In this document: piece after piece, positions 12,084 to 25,500 of the stretch
Layout of the letters: every line of letters starts with the position of its first letter
How positions within the stretch are numbered: the first letter of the stretch is position 1
Assembly (NCBI GenBank): GCA_030015575.1
Contig: JASDDO010000004.1
Location: 319,804,654 to 319,868,653, forward strand
Length of the DNA stretch: 64,000 nt
Source: Agapanthus africanus
Lineage: Eukaryota; Streptophyta; Magnoliopsida; Asparagales; Amaryllidaceae
Reading direction: 5' to 3'
Notes under the pieces: generated by a model
Database searches by the model: none
What the model was told of the DNA's origin: nothing
What the model saw: the letters and a program-made list of their open reading frames with translations, nothing else
Translations under genes and position numbers: made by a program

Positions 12084-15000
12084 TGTAACAACCCCAAATT
12101 TCCGATATAAATTTTTCAAAATATATTTTTTTTCAAAATCCATAAAGGAGTATTTTAACCTGAGCACAATATATAAGAAATTATTTTGTTTTTAAATAAC
12201 TCCATTTTTAGTGTACATAAAATTGTTTTAAAATTAAAGTATACTTGGGGTATTTAATGTTGCTGTTACCACTTTAAGTAATTATTTCACACCATAATTA
12301 CAAGAAGAAGCTTGTAGCCATTAGTAACACCTTGCACTGCTGAACCAAGCCACCAGAGTTCAAATCCCCTGCCCCCACATTATTTTTATATTGTTTTTAT
12401 TTTAAATTCTTTGGAAGCCCAACAGTCCACATACCGTAACTTCTAAAAGTTGAACTGTACCTGAAAATGTTAAGGCACCAGAGGCTTAATCAGGCGACCC
12501 CCATCTCTCGACACCTCAACTCGGCCAGGATCGGCCGAGTCGGCCGGTTGAACGACCGACTCGGGCCGGCACCGCCGACCAGACTCGGCCGGACCGCCGA
12601 GTCGTCAACTTGAAAAGGTTAGCTTTTAGGCTACCCTACCCCCCTGCATACTCTAAATTCTTTAATAATTTCTAGAGGGCACATTAACTCTCATTCAATC
12701 GATTTTTAATACTTTTTTCATATTTTTTCACAATTTTTTTTATTAAAAACCCTTCACCTACCCTATCCTAGCCTGCTCTATAAATACACCCCCTACCCTC
12801 TACCCTCTCATCCCAAAACCCTAAGCTCACTCTCTTAAAATCTTCTCAAGAGTTGTGTACTTTGAAAACTAGTTCGCGGCGAAGCTCCGACGAAATTCCG
12901 GCGAAAATTCCAGCAACGTTTTTAGGAACAACCGGCGACGAAGCAACGCCTCGGCAACCTCTCTAGTCCCCCCTTCACTCCTTTGCTTAATCGAAACCCG
13001 TAAGTCTCATTATATCCCTCTTTCTATTTCTCTAAAATACTAAATTACGAAACCCGACGGAATTGGAACAAATCCGATTTCCGATTCGGTTTTCTATAAA
13101 ATTTCACTTCTCATCAATATACTCATGCTTAAACATCTTTATGTTGACTGTTAAACATTTAACAAACAATTTGAACAAGTTTCATCACATGAAATGATAG
13201 CTTTTCCAATTTATCGTATTTTTCACTTAAATACCACAATATTTCGATTTCACATTTAACCCCTTAACTTTTCTATATATTTAATGTAGAGCACGAGGTA
13301 ATGACCTACCTCCACACACACGCATATACAACCCTAAACGATATCATCAAAACTTAGAATACGATAAAACAATAATTTCATTTAAATACCATATTCTTAA
13401 TAAAATCATTTCTAAAAGTTTTAGCTTTGATACACTTTTAAATAAATATCTCTTATTAGGAAAACGCGATAAGTTGTGGACATCGATCATTTATCTAAAC
13501 CAGACTTTGTGGTGTCTAGGCTAGGCAAGTGAGAAAAGGTAACTTTAAAAGGTCTGTCTCACGATTCGTGAGCGGATCCCTCTTTTCCTCATTTGTACTT
13601 ACCTGGCCACAATTGGCGATGAAGAGGCGATTTGAGGCTTCTAACAACTTGTTGTTTAGACCATTTAGAAATAGGCTAGTTGGCTTAGAAAACCCTAGAA
13701 TCTAAAATACGGAAAATTACACTTTGCAAATAAATACCTTTTACTTTATAAAACCATTTTCTAAAGGAATAGTATTTTACAATCTTTGCAAAGTGCCGCT
13801 ACAACCCATTTTTGGGGAACCCATTCGGGATTGTGCGGTTTATCGCGCACCCTCGGGCTAGTAGTGCGAGATTCAGACCTCTGCAAGGAGCATTCGGTCT
13901 CGAAAGGTTTAAAATACGACATCTTAAGATAATGAGATTTTTGGAATATAAAATATTTATTAAAATTATTTTTTGTATAAACATATGTATATTTATCATT
14001 TAAATATCTATTTTATTATAATATAAATTTTCCACCATTTTCTAAAAATCACAAGAATAAATTTTACACTAAAATACAATGAACTTCAAATAATCAATAT
14101 TAAAGATAAATACCCTTATTTATAAAACTAAGATATTTTCACTAGATATGTCAGAACATAAAATCCACCCTCATTACAGCTCTAAAGACGAACAATAAAT
14201 ACTTGAGGTGTATTTTGAAAAGTATATAAATGTATTTTTACATAAAACCCCCTCAAGTTTATAAATTACCCTAAGGACCCTAGCAGTTATAAGACTTCGA
14301 TTCATATTTCTGATTGTCTGACTCGGGTTTGAGTCTGATTAATCTGACTTGAATATGGTTCAAGTCAATCTATAATCTACAAGATTCCAATTCAATATGA
14401 ACACATGAATCCATGAATACAATTATCAATTTATACAACTTAACTGAACGGAACCGTGGATATATATTCTTTTTACATGATTCTCAGTATTCCATTTACA
14501 TGACTCTACGGTTACAACCGTTTCCTGATATCATGGTTTCGGTCAGTCAGTCAATCAATCTTACAATCAATACAATTTATAAGATAACAATACAAATAAG
14601 ACATCGCGGGGTTTAAGGGGTAAATTGGTACGGATGGTGTTAAAAGTGGCACGAGACTGTAAGACTTAATACACCTAACATGAATCCAGTTGCTGTTGTA
14701 CCGTAGCATAAACGGTTCCTTGTACTATACGTGCCTCTAGTCTCTGGCATATAGAGACTCCTCTCGTATACACTGGCATTCTTCGGTACCAAGCTACAAA
14801 CAACAACGTTAATACGACATTACTACAAAATAATACAAATTAAAACGATACATTCTTATTCTGTCTATTCTACTTTTCTCTTACCTTTGGAACTTACCGA
14901 GCGACCTGTTCGCTGACGACATTCTATTTCTTTCTTTTTTGAATGTCGTCAGGTGATTTGGACCCAGAAGAGATCGAGCCATCTCAAGAAGACTTGGAGC

Positions 15001-15280
15001 AGTTTGCCAAAGACCCTGCACTTTAGTTTCATTTTACACTTTTCCTCTCTGTACTTTTCACTTCCTGTTATGCCACTGTTTAGGCATCTTTTTATTTCAG
15101 TTGTATTTCCTTTCATGCATTGTACAAAGAATGTTAATAAATAAAAGTTGTTATTTTTATTTCTTGTCTCTTGTGTATTTATTTTATATTGTTTAGATAC
15201 GCTTAGCGTATGTACTTCTGAGTATATACGTAGCGGATCTCGTCGTGTCCCCTTCGCCGTACTCTGGGAAGCGGGGTGTG
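12084..15280 (+). repeat. 5' LTR of TR-GAG element
   Basis: Complete LTR of about 3.2 kb. It holds a GC-rich island at 12520-12611 built from GACTCGGCC and CGGCCGAGTC in both orientations, within otherwise AT-rich sequence. TATAAATAC at about 12779 is a possible TATA box; the same word is in the right LTR near 16906. No coding content is recognised. Confidence 0.9.
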
Positions 15281-15465
15281 ACAGGTTTTGTTGGTGGCCC
15301 ATGCAGGTCGAGCTGTATGGAACCCTAAGCAATATAAAACACAAGAACCAGCAACTAAAACATTCTTTACAATTCATGTTCCTTGAATCTTTCAATTTCA
15401 TATTCCTTGAATCTTATCATTTCATGTACTTGAATCTGTCATAACCCAAATTTTTCTTCAGGGTT
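15281..15465 (+). other. TR-GAG leader with unassigned primer site
   Basis: Short leader between LTR and gag. TTGGTGGCCCATGCAGG begins about seven bases after the LTR and could be the primer-binding site, but I cannot name the tRNA. Confidence 0.45.
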
Positions 15466-16149
15466 ATGGATTCCCCGAACAATACCAGCACCAATGTCAA
15501 CAACACACCTCCACCACTACCACTCACACCTGTCGTTCCTACTCCATTCAACGAGCAAACGGTACTGCTTGAGGAAATCCGAAGCCTCCTGGTTGGACTG
15601 CAGCAGCAGACTTCTATATTATTGAACCGACCAGAAGCAGAAGCAACCGTCAGGAAACGCTCTGCCACCCAGATGGAAAGAGGAACCTACACTACACAAC
15701 CTACAAAACCCAAGAGACAGATGGAAGCAATTAACCAGTCAAGTTCAGGATTTTGCTACTACTGCCATAGGAATGGACATTTGATAAAGGACTGTAGGCG
15801 CGCAAAAGGACAGTGCCAAGTTTGCGGCGCATCCAATCATAGAATTGGAGAATATCCCTATACACGCAACTCAGCCCACACACCCACTATCTACCCGCAG
15901 CAGCCATCTATCCAGACTCCTGCATCTAGTCTTGCACTCCCGGCACCACATCCACGTAGACCACCTTTACCTCGACAATCAGCATTGTACCAGCTTGCAC
16001 TAAGAAATGTGCAGAGACACCGGGCGTATAATTTGGCAGCCGTAGAAGCTGATACGGTTGGTCAAAATAACCCTGGTAATTCTCTTCAACCTTTTTCACA
16101 CCCTTGCATCACTTTGTCATTCTTCACACTCTCACCAAACTTTTCTTGA
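15466..16149 (+). CDS. gag: Gag-like zinc-knuckle protein of TR-GAG element
   Basis: Encodes about 227 residues, short compared with a full gypsy Gag (400 or more). The first 35 residues are rich in N, P and T. A helix VLLEEIRSLLVGLQQQTSILL follows at residues about 33-53. A CCHC knuckle CYYCHRNGHLIKDC sits near residues 97-110, followed by a second, incomplete one, CQVCGASNHR. The tail is rich in proline. No protease, RT or integrase follows; the frame runs to the purine tract before the right LTR. The family's role would be RNA binding and packaging. The capsid core is not clearly recognisable, so this may be a nucleocapsid-only Gag. Confidence 0.75.
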   Translation: MDSPNNTSTNVNNTPPPLPLTPVVPTPFNEQTVLLEEIRSLLVGLQQQTSILLNRPEAEATVRKRSATQMERGTYTTQPTKPKRQMEAINQSSSGFCYYCHRNGHLIKDCRRAKGQCQVCGASNHRIGEYPYTRNSAHTPTIYPQQPSIQTPASSLALPAPHPRRPPLPRQSALYQLALRNVQRHRAYNLAAVEADTVGQNNPGNSLQPFSHPCITLSFFTLSPNFS

Positions 16150-16189
16150 ATTTGTTACACTTTCTTTTTACAAATTTCGAGGACGAAAT

Positions 16190-16208
16190 TTTTATAAGGA
16201 GGGTAGAA
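16190..16208 (+). promoter_or_regulatory. Purine tract before right LTR of TR-GAG element
   Basis: AAGGAGGGTAGAA directly precedes the LTR start TGTAGC. It follows TTCGAGGACGAAATTT, text also usual just before the purine tract of Tekay-type elements. Second-strand synthesis would start here. Confidence 0.75.
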
Positions 16209-18028
16209 TGTAGCAACCCCAAATTTCCGATACAAATTTTTCAAAATATATTTTTTTTTCAAAATCCATAAAGGAGTATTTTAACCTGAGCATAATATAT
16301 AAGTAATTATTTTGTTTTTAAATAACTCCATTTTTAGTGTACATAAAATTGTTTTAAAATTAAAGTTTACTTGGGGTATTTAATGTTGTTGTTACCACTT
16401 TAAGTAATAATTTCACACCATAATTATAAGAAGGAGCTTGTAGCTCATTGGTAACACCTTGCACTGCTGAACCAAGCCACCAAAGTTCAAATCCCCTGCC
16501 CGACATTATTTTTATATTGTTTTTATTTTAAATCCTTTGGAAGCCCAACAGTCCACACACCGTAACTTCTAAAAGTTGAACTGTACCTGAAAATGTTAAG
16601 GCACCAGAGGCTTAATCAGGTGACCCCCCATCTCCTGACATCTCGACTCGGCCGGGATCGGCCAAGTCGGCCGGCGGACAGGCCGACTCGGGCCGGCGCC
16701 GCCGGCCGGACTCGGCCAGACCGCCGAGTCGTCAACTTAAAAAGTTGACTTTTGAGCTACCCTACCCCCATGCATACTCTAAATTCTGTAATAATTTCCA
16801 CAGAGCACATTAACTCTCATTCAATCCATTTTTAATACATTTTTCCTATTTTTTCACAATTTTTTTTTATCAAAAACCCTTCACCTACCATACCCTAGCC
16901 TACCCTATAAATACACCCCTTACCCTCTACCCTCTCATCCAAAAACCCTAAGCTCACTCTCTCAAAATCTTCTTAAGAGTTGTGTACTTTGAAAACTAGT
17001 TCGCGGCGAAGCTACGACGAAATTCCGGCGGAAATTCCGGCAACGTTTTTAGGAACAACCAGCGACGAAGCAACGCCTCGGCAACCTCTCTAGTCCCCCC
17101 TTCACTCCTTTGCTTAATCGAAACCCGTAAGTCCCATTCTATCCCTCTTTCTATTTCTCTAAAATACGAAATTACGAAACCCGACGGAATCGGAACAAAT
17201 CCGATTTCCGATTCGGTTTTCTATAAAATTTCACTTCTCATCAATACATTCATGCTTAAATATCTTTATGTTGACTATTAAACATTTAATAAACAATTTG
17301 AACAAGTTTCATCATATGAAATGATAGCCTTTCCAATTTATCGTATTTTTCACTTAAATACCACAATGTTTCGATTTCACATTTAACCCCTTAACTTTGC
17401 TATACATTTAAAGTAGAGCACGAGGTAATGACCTACCTCCACACACACGCATATACAACCCTAAACGATATCATCAAAACTTAGAATACGATAAAACAAT
17501 ACTTTAAATACCATATCTTAGTAAAATCATTTCTAAAAGTTTTAGTTTTGATACACTTTTAAATAAATACCTCTTATTAGGAAAACACGATAAGTTGTGG
17601 ACATCGATCATTTATCTAAACCAGACTTTGTGCTGTCTAGGCTAGGCAAGTGAGAAAATGTAACTTTAAAAGGCTCGTCTCACGATTCGTGAGCGGATCC
17701 CTCCTTTCCTCATTTGTACTTACCTGGCCATAATTGACGGTGAAGAGGCAATTTGAGGCTTCTAACGACTTGTCGTTTAGACCATTTAGAAATAGGCTAA
17801 TTGGCTTAGGAAACCCTAGAATCTAAAATACGGAAAATTGCACTTTGCAGATAAATACCTTTTACTTTATAAAACCGTTTTCTATAGGATTAGTATTTTA
17901 CAATTTTTGCAAAGCGCCGCTACAACCCATTTTTGAGGAACCCGTTCGGGATTGTGCGGTTTATCGCGCACCCTAGGTCTAGTAGTTCGAGATTCAGACG
18001 TCCGCATGGAGTATTCGGTCTCGAAAGG
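16209..18028 (+). repeat. 3' LTR of TR-GAG element, first part
   Basis: Matches 12084-13905 of the left LTR, including the GC-rich island (16647-16737). It stops at the Athila insertion. The AAAGG at 18024-18028 is one copy of the Athila target duplication. The rest of this LTR is at 51468-52845. Confidence 0.9.
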
Positions 18029-19592
18029 TGATTGTTAGGGATTCTGCGTGTTCAAGTTTTAGTTAAATACCGCAATCAAGACGGTTTCGCTTGTAGCTAG
18101 CCGGTTGAGTACGGGTCGTCCGCAGGGAGATGGGAATCTTTTTCTATGTGCGTTAACGAGTTAAGTCCAGTTTTTCAGATTTTGTTGTGATTAATTAAGT
18201 GGTAAAATGATATGTAAAGAGAGCTTGTTAGGGTTAGGATTAGGTTAGTTTGAGTTAGGAGTCTCCCACATCTTTCGTTGCCCCTCTTAATATCGGTGTT
18301 ACGGTAATCGGCAACAACGGGGATTAGCACGACTAGGAAGGAACTTGCGAGTATAAGCTAGGCTTTCCAACGCATAAGTTCTTCCTTTTGGTGCTTGTAC
18401 GTCCGTTCTTGGCTCTTAGCCATAACCTCCGGTTAATTCAACCACAACCGGTCTCACTACGGAATCACCGCTATCATGTAGGATAGGGTGCCGTAAGGAG
18501 CGGATTGTGGTTCAATTAACGGGAGTCGAATTAAGCTGTTGGGCAAGGAACGAGTGAGAGAAATTTCCTTCTCTCAAACTTCCCTTATCCTACCCTAACA
18601 AGTATGAAACTACTTACACATCATGATACGGAAAAATAAAACAAAACAAAAGAGGAAGATAGAAAGAAAGAGATTAGAAGATAACAACTAGCTATTTGCG
18701 ACCTCACCTCGGCAAGGATCAAGCGTAAGCATCATGGTTGTGTTAAGGATAAAGAAAAAGAGAGAAGAAAGAAACAACAAGAAATAACAACTAGTTAACA
18801 AATGAAAATTACAACAATTAACAAGATAATAAGACAAGCAAAATAATAAACGGTTCTTTTTTATTCATCATTCTTCACTCACAAGCTCACTACAAGTTTT
18901 AATGGAGAAGAGATGAGAAGAGGAAGAAGAAACAACACTAAACCTAGAAAAGAAAATACAAGATTATGGACCCTTTCCTTCACAAAGTTCTGGGCTATTT
19001 ATAGGCTGAGAAATGAAAACCTAGGGCAAAATTCTGAACCTATGTGAAAAGACCAAAAAGCCCCTGAAAAATCTCCTGCCGACGAGTCTAAACGGCCGTG
19101 GAACCGCGGCCTAGACCCTCCTTTGGCCGCGGTTCCGCGGTTGAATGGAGGAGTTGGGCCTAGGGCTTTTTGGTGGTACCCTGGTTTGATGTACCCTTCA
19201 ATCTGGTATATGTGTTTTCTCATAATTTCTTCACGAATTTTCCAGAATTTCTGTTGAGGAAAAGGTGGACTTTTTGTCAAGATTTTCTTGAGCTCCGCGT
19301 AGATTTCTTGGAACTTGTGTTGCCATTGAGCCTTGTGCATGAAGGTGACAATCGATTTGCCATTTTGTCTCCCAAACTGGTGTGTGGCAACAGACGGATA
19401 AAGAGCGGAGACCGTGTTTTCTCAGTGGTTAGCAGGAACCCGGGTTTTATCGTGTTTTTCCATGAATTCCACCATTTAAATCCGAGAACCTGTACCCTGC
19501 AATTAACTAGCAAACACGGCTCAAGAGTACCTACCGACATGCAATGTGATAAAAATTGGGCGGTATAAAAATGCAAAAATCTGATATGAACA
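18029..19592 (-). repeat. 3' LTR of Athila-type element
   Basis: Nearly identical to 49896-51462. It contains a pair of GC-rich palindromes around CCGCGG (19093-19141). Open frames on both strands within it (18999-19340, 19170-19568) are mirrored in the other LTR and have no family match, so they are not taken as genes. Confidence 0.93.
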
Positions 19593-20602
19593 AATACCCC
19601 GAAACTTATCATTTGGTCGTCCCGAGCAAAGCCAATTTATTCACAAAAAATTTCCTAACCTCACTTTCGCAGGGAACGTGATTGCACTGAGCATGTGCAA
19701 CAAGCCGTTAAACCTCTAGGTGTCCCTAGTAGGAGGAGTGTTGTCTCCTGAGGGTTTTCAGCGGATACTACCCACAAAATCCGGTCAAATTGGTTTTGTA
19801 AAATAACTAAGATTCAAACCCTAAAGTTTTGTTTTAGAAAATAACAATTCTATAATCCTAAGTTTAGACCATCGAACCTTTATTTTTCACACCTCACTTC
19901 TTATTTAACAACAGATTTTATATGTCTTTACGTGCAGTGCAAATAGTGTCGTTAAGTTCCAGAAGGATCGATTAAAGTCATCATGTCGCACAATAAAGCC
20001 CAAATAACAATTTTAAAAGGATCACATAAGTTTTATAAAGAGTTAAGCATTTTTCAAGTTTCGTTTTCCAGTAAGGTTTCAACTTCAGAATTTCTATCTT
20101 CCTTAACAGGAAACTAAGTCGTATTTTTCACTCCACCTTTTTCTTGTTTTCATTTCATACACACCTCTGTGAACGTGCAATAGTCTTTATCATAGAATAA
20201 AACCTTCATATCTCCGTTAAATTTTTTTTATAAAAGCCTGTCTTTTATCAAGATTATTCTCACACAAAGAACCGTTAGGAATTTTAACTCGGAGAGAACA
20301 CTTGCTTGACTTTGTTTTAATCTGGACTTTCTAGGCTTCTTAGCGAGCTTTGGGCCAATGCACCCAAACCAGTTGATTTTAGGGCATTAGGTGTAGAAAC
20401 ACCCCAGCGGACTTAATTACTCAAGTTACCTAGGTCCAAAAACAAAAGACAGTTTGGCGTGAAAATCAGATGATTTAATACGAACGGAGATATAACCGGC
20501 AGTTCAATTATTTTTTTTTTTGGATAAAAGACGTGTTTAGTGGGTTCGGTGTGTAATCATTCCAATCAAGTTTCAGATGGGTTATTTTTCAGACTTATTT
20601 CC
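19593..20602 (-). other. 3' non-coding region of Athila-type element, outer part
   Basis: Begins beside the LTR with a purine tract (on the - strand AAGTTTCGGGGTA, about 19593-19608). The rest is non-coding. It is separated from the remainder of the 3' region (30907-31590) by the Copia-type insertion. Five bases TTTCC lie at its right edge. Confidence 0.75.
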
Positions 20603-22885
20603 TGTAAGTGCACGACGGCGCCCCGGCCGTCACAATCCGACGGCCAAATGCGGAAGCGGTGATAAACTTTAAATTTTTCTTGAACTGGAAAACCGCCGCG
20701 CACTAATACCCGGATCGAACCATTAACAAGTCCTAGCTAACTACAAGAGGGGAAGAGAGATATACCGACTGATCCGAGTCCTACGGTCTTCTCGTCGTCA
20801 TCCTGATCTCCTGCAGAAGCTCCGGTCTCCACCTCGTCGCCGGAAGTGCACCACATCGCCTACTTCTTTTACGGGCTCCCACCTCAATGCCGAGGCAACT
20901 CGGGCACGAAGCTGGCTAGTCGACGTGCCCAAGATTTGTTGTAGAATGTTGTGTAGAAATTGTGTCTCATTTTGGGGTAGTGGAGGTTGCCATTGGTGGA
21001 GGGATTGAACTTGGAGCTTTTGAGATTGATCTTGTGGGAATTTTGCAACATGAAATGAGCCAAACATCCCCACCAAAAATTTGGGACAGCCCCCTTAATG
21101 CATGGGCCGACCATGACTTCAAGAATGGGAGGAATGAGAGAGGAGGTGAATGTATCAAAAGATTACCCATCACATAATGCAAGAGAGAGGGGAAAAAGAC
21201 TATCATGCATAAGCATGATGACAAGCAAAAACCAACACTCCACCTCAACCATCATGATATCCAAAGTCAAGCATCATCAACACAAAGTCAAGGTATGGTC
21301 CACCCATCATGAACCATCATGAAGTCAAGAAGTCAAGGTCAAGTGATCAAAGAATGGTGCAACCATCATGACACAAGAAAATGCAAAGAACCCCTCCACA
21401 AATACTTATTTGCAACAATGCAAATAAGCCCTCCTCCACCAATCTTCGGCCAATGAACGATACAAAGGAAATTGGCCGAAACAGAAAGCAAACTGGCAAC
21501 TCCAGAAAACTGGTCCCGTAATAAATTACAGGAAAACCCCGATACTGTGCATACACACCCGCATTTGTATTCCGACCGAAATACAAATGCAATGAGACAA
21601 AAATCTCCACTGTACTATACTAGGATCCGGCTTAAACCAAAGCCGGCTAATAATATCCGTTCGATCCTGATCCGTACAATACCGCACGTATCTGATCGAA
21701 CCCTGCCATATATCCATACGGCCTATAGTACAAACTGTCTGATCCTGATCCGTGCAATACCGCACGTATCTGATCGGACCTTGCCATATCTCCATACGGC
21801 CTCTACAACTTTTCGCCCGAAAGCTGAGTAACTGAATGTGGGGGACTCTAAAGACTCGTCAACACCTTGGTTGTGGATTTAACCACTAGCGCGTCAGAGG
21901 TATAATCCAATACGTAACGGGCTACCAGGTATTGACTAAAAGGGACGTCTGTGAGCGAACTCAGCCAGACAACCCTACTGAGCCTGTCAGTAACAATATC
22001 CGTACAGTCCGGTCCGTTCGTCTATGAGTATCGCATGGCGGGCCTAGGGAGTTGGTAAAAGTCAGACCCCCAAAAGCGGTACAAGTCGTGTCGGAGTGTA
22101 GCCCAGAACACCCTGAGATACTACTGGAATACCTACCAGTAAATCTCCTTGCCTCGGCCGAGGGCTTCGTGTAATGGCTCTCCTAGACACAGCACGACCT
22201 CACCCCCAATACCGGGAGAGACGAACCCCTGAAGATACGCTCACTGCCTCCATGTGGCTCGGGACTGTACCCAACTAAAACCTGTTTGCACGACTCCTTT
22301 GAGCCGTGGTAGGGTAGTAATCAAAGTACAGTGGGAACTCACACGAGATAAATGACGATCCCCAGGTCGATGAACTAACCTGTACACATGTCACCAGGGA
22401 ACTGCCATCTGACGTCTGGTATATGACCAACTAGCATGTTCCCGGCGAGTCCTGTCCGGTGTACTCATAACCCAATGAGCACCTGTATACATCTTATGTG
22501 ATCCAACTGACACCAGTGGCTTGTGAGACCGGCCACCGCCCCTCGTCGGGGTCTCGACTGTATACACTAGTCTACTCTGGAGTATCGATGCCCTGTCTCG
22601 AAACTCACACGACTAGGGACCATTTAAGGATATGCTTATAGACCCCAGCTCCCACTTATATGATCGTCCTCATACTGCTGGTGGTCAAGCAAGAATCCTA
22701 GGGGCTCTATCAACGTGTAATAGCGACTTTTCAGGTCACTTAAAGCAGTACACGATGATAAAGGTAAACCAGATAGTATACTATCATCTCGAGTAAGATT
22801 GTCCTATCGGGATAGGTCCTCCATCAATCATTACAATCACGTACCTGTGACCTAATAATTGACTCTGAGGGCACTATCTCCAACA
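20603..22885 (-). repeat. 3' LTR of Copia-type element
   Basis: Matches 28620-30906 throughout. It includes the hairpin train described for the other LTR (here 21447-21779). Open frames of up to 119 codons are mirrored in both LTRs and have no recognised product. Confidence 0.93.
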
Positions 22886-22901
22886 ATCTCCCACTTGCAC
22901 T
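22886..22901 (-). promoter_or_regulatory. Purine tract of Copia-type element
   Basis: On the - strand GTGCAAGTGGGAGAT abuts the LTR start TGTTGGAG. This arrangement is common in plant Copia elements and sets the element's direction. Confidence 0.8.
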
Positions 22902-25500
22902 CAAGGCTAATTATTGCGATGTCGCATACTCACAGCCCGTGTGACACCGAACACCCAACTCCTCTACTAGTCAGTCTCACAAAGCTCGTTTGCGAAACTA
23001 TTGCGTTCGAGGAATAGCCTCAGTGAGTGGATCCGCTTTGTTGTTTCTTTCTATGTCTCTCTATATCTCAAGTTCGCGGAGAAAGCCATCTCCCGAAAAG
23101 AGTAATACCTGTCTTAGAATGTGTCTGGATGTCTGATGGGACATAGCTCATAAATGAACTCCAAATCCAAACTTCTTAGACTGTATCGTCAACTAAACTT
23201 AATCAGTATCCTGCGCCAGGCCTCCCTCAGTATTGCCTTGGATCACCTGTCCAAAATACCGCCCCTCGTTAGAAGGAAAAACTATAACTCTGACAACCTC
23301 CTTGTCGTCCAGGTCACCTTGGAAGCCTGGAATGATAACTGTCTCCTGCATGAGACTATCGTTATCATATCCCTAGAATATCCACTTATGTTCTATAAGT
23401 GCTTCCGACTGTTTCTCCAGGATTAGATCAATGTCAACTTATTGCATCTAGTGCAAGAACAACATTTGGTGTGGTACTTGACATCTCATGATTGACTCAA
23501 TTGCCTGAGCAAGTGATCTGCCAATCATGCACGTCCCTCTCCCCTTTAGTCTGTAAGACACCTTTGGAGAGGGTGACTCCATCACCTGCAGGTGCACTAC
23601 CGTGCCAAGAGTCGTCCATTCTAAATACTCTTAGAATGCTGTCAAAGTACCCTGATTGGGAAACCACCCAAATCTAGATCTAAAGCCATAGATCTAGTAA
23701 CCAATATGTCTGATACAAAATCCATTTCCTTTGTGGAGAAACCACTGTGTGACAACCAAAGTATAACCGATCGTAGTATAGGAGTTTCTTTTCCTACTCT
23801 GTGTATGTCATCCAAATACCAGGATATCACACCCTACTACCTTCTCAACAGATCCATCCCTTATTCTGATGAAGTCAAACCCATGTCTGTCACGTCAGAA
23901 ATAGATGATCTATCTCCTCTACATCTGCTTTAGTCTATAAATAGACATAAGCTTCCTGTCCACCAATGCTTCCGCTGCTCCCACTGACTACGACAACCCT
24001 CTGGCAGAGTCATATAGATGTCCACTTCTAAAACTAGTTTAGAACGACGCTATACTCATCCTCCCGCCGGGTCTCGCAGCCTGGAACAACAGCAATGGTA
24101 ATTGTGGGTAAACAAGAACTTCCCTGTCACCGTCCTTGAGGCAACCGTAGTACCTCTCGGGTGCCTGAAGTTACCCACCTTATCTGCGGAGTGGCCAATG
24201 AAATGTCAATCCGGATTGAATCTTTAGGTTCTTTATCAAATCTTCAGTAATCGTTTTGTGGTTCTGGAATCACTTCCAGTTCTACCATACTCCCACTACT
24301 GTTTTCTGAAAAAATCCATTTTTAATAAAACTGTGGCGAGTCTAGAACAATATTGCTATTGTTCATCCAGATGGTAGAAAGTCAACCCTCATCATAGCCT
24401 GGGTCAACCCACAAACAGCCATTACAGAAACGTGCCTTGAGTTATCCAGAGTCTGGTTTTAATCATAAGCCGGACAACTCCCCGTACCTTAACACCGTTA
24501 AGATATGAACTGTACTATATCCAATATAGAAACAGAGGCACTGATTTAATTAAACCAGATTCAAATCATGCAGCTGTCTCCAGTGCATGTCAACTAAATG
24601 GAAGAAGGCCGATCAGCGTTACACAACTTAGGAGCATTTCCAATTATGAGTAACCCGAAAGAGAAGCAAGTTCTCTTAATCATTACTATCACCTGAATAC
24701 CATACACAAGTATCTACATCTTCGATCACTTTGAAGAATCCCGATACTTGCTACACCTGGTTCTTTACTCTATTCAAATACCTATAACTTCTCAAAATTC
24801 GGACCCTGTGTTTCCACAAAACACCTGTCTAAAAACTAGAGAAATCATAAGTAAACCGAATATAGTACGAGGACCAACCCCGCTGTCCTGATGGACCCTG
24901 GACAACATACAATACTCTGTATAAGTCCCTTGAGTCTAATAACTCATTCACTGTGTGTCATAGGTTGAAAACTGTACTTATGGTTAAGAAGAATTACACC
25001 GCTGTTCAATGCTCCTTACCTAACCATCCACTGATATAGGTAAATGTCGTAGACATAATTTCAGAAAGGTATATCTCACTCTATGAAAATAGATGTACAG
25101 ATATATCAATTTGAAATTGGTGCATGACTGCGGATATTCAAAACCAAATATTTGCCGACTGACAAACAGCTCAGGTGATTTCCTCAAATATCACCGATTA
25201 CAACGAATCCCGATATAATGAGGATGATCACCCAATTCCCAATAACCTACTCCCACTCATCATCTGTAAAACCATACAGATGTGAGAATCATACCTGGTA
25301 AATACATACCCTGGAGCAAGTGTCTAACCGGGAAATCAGTTTTCCTTCAACAGTACACAGTGAGACTGAAATATTGAAATGTTTCGATGGAGTATCCTGG
25401 GATTCCTAGTAATGCCTCTTCCAGATTCACGACTGTAACCGTATAATTCTTTGCCACCTCTCCAAATCCCTTCATATGTCTTTAGTCTTTATCTTCTGTA
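22902..25500 (-). pseudogene. Decayed Copia pol relics inside the Copia-type element
   Basis: The - strand shows short words from the Copia RNase H end: FQGDLDDK near 23320 and ADPLTEAIPR near 23020, in the expected order toward the 3' LTR. No continuous frame exists. Farther right I recognise no conserved block with confidence. It is broken beyond counting. Confidence 0.5.

Noticed and set aside
20798-21831. Several open frames of 70-119 codons, repeated at 28758-29852
   Set aside because: They lie within the LTRs of the Copia-type element on both strands and overlap one another; no product is recognisable.
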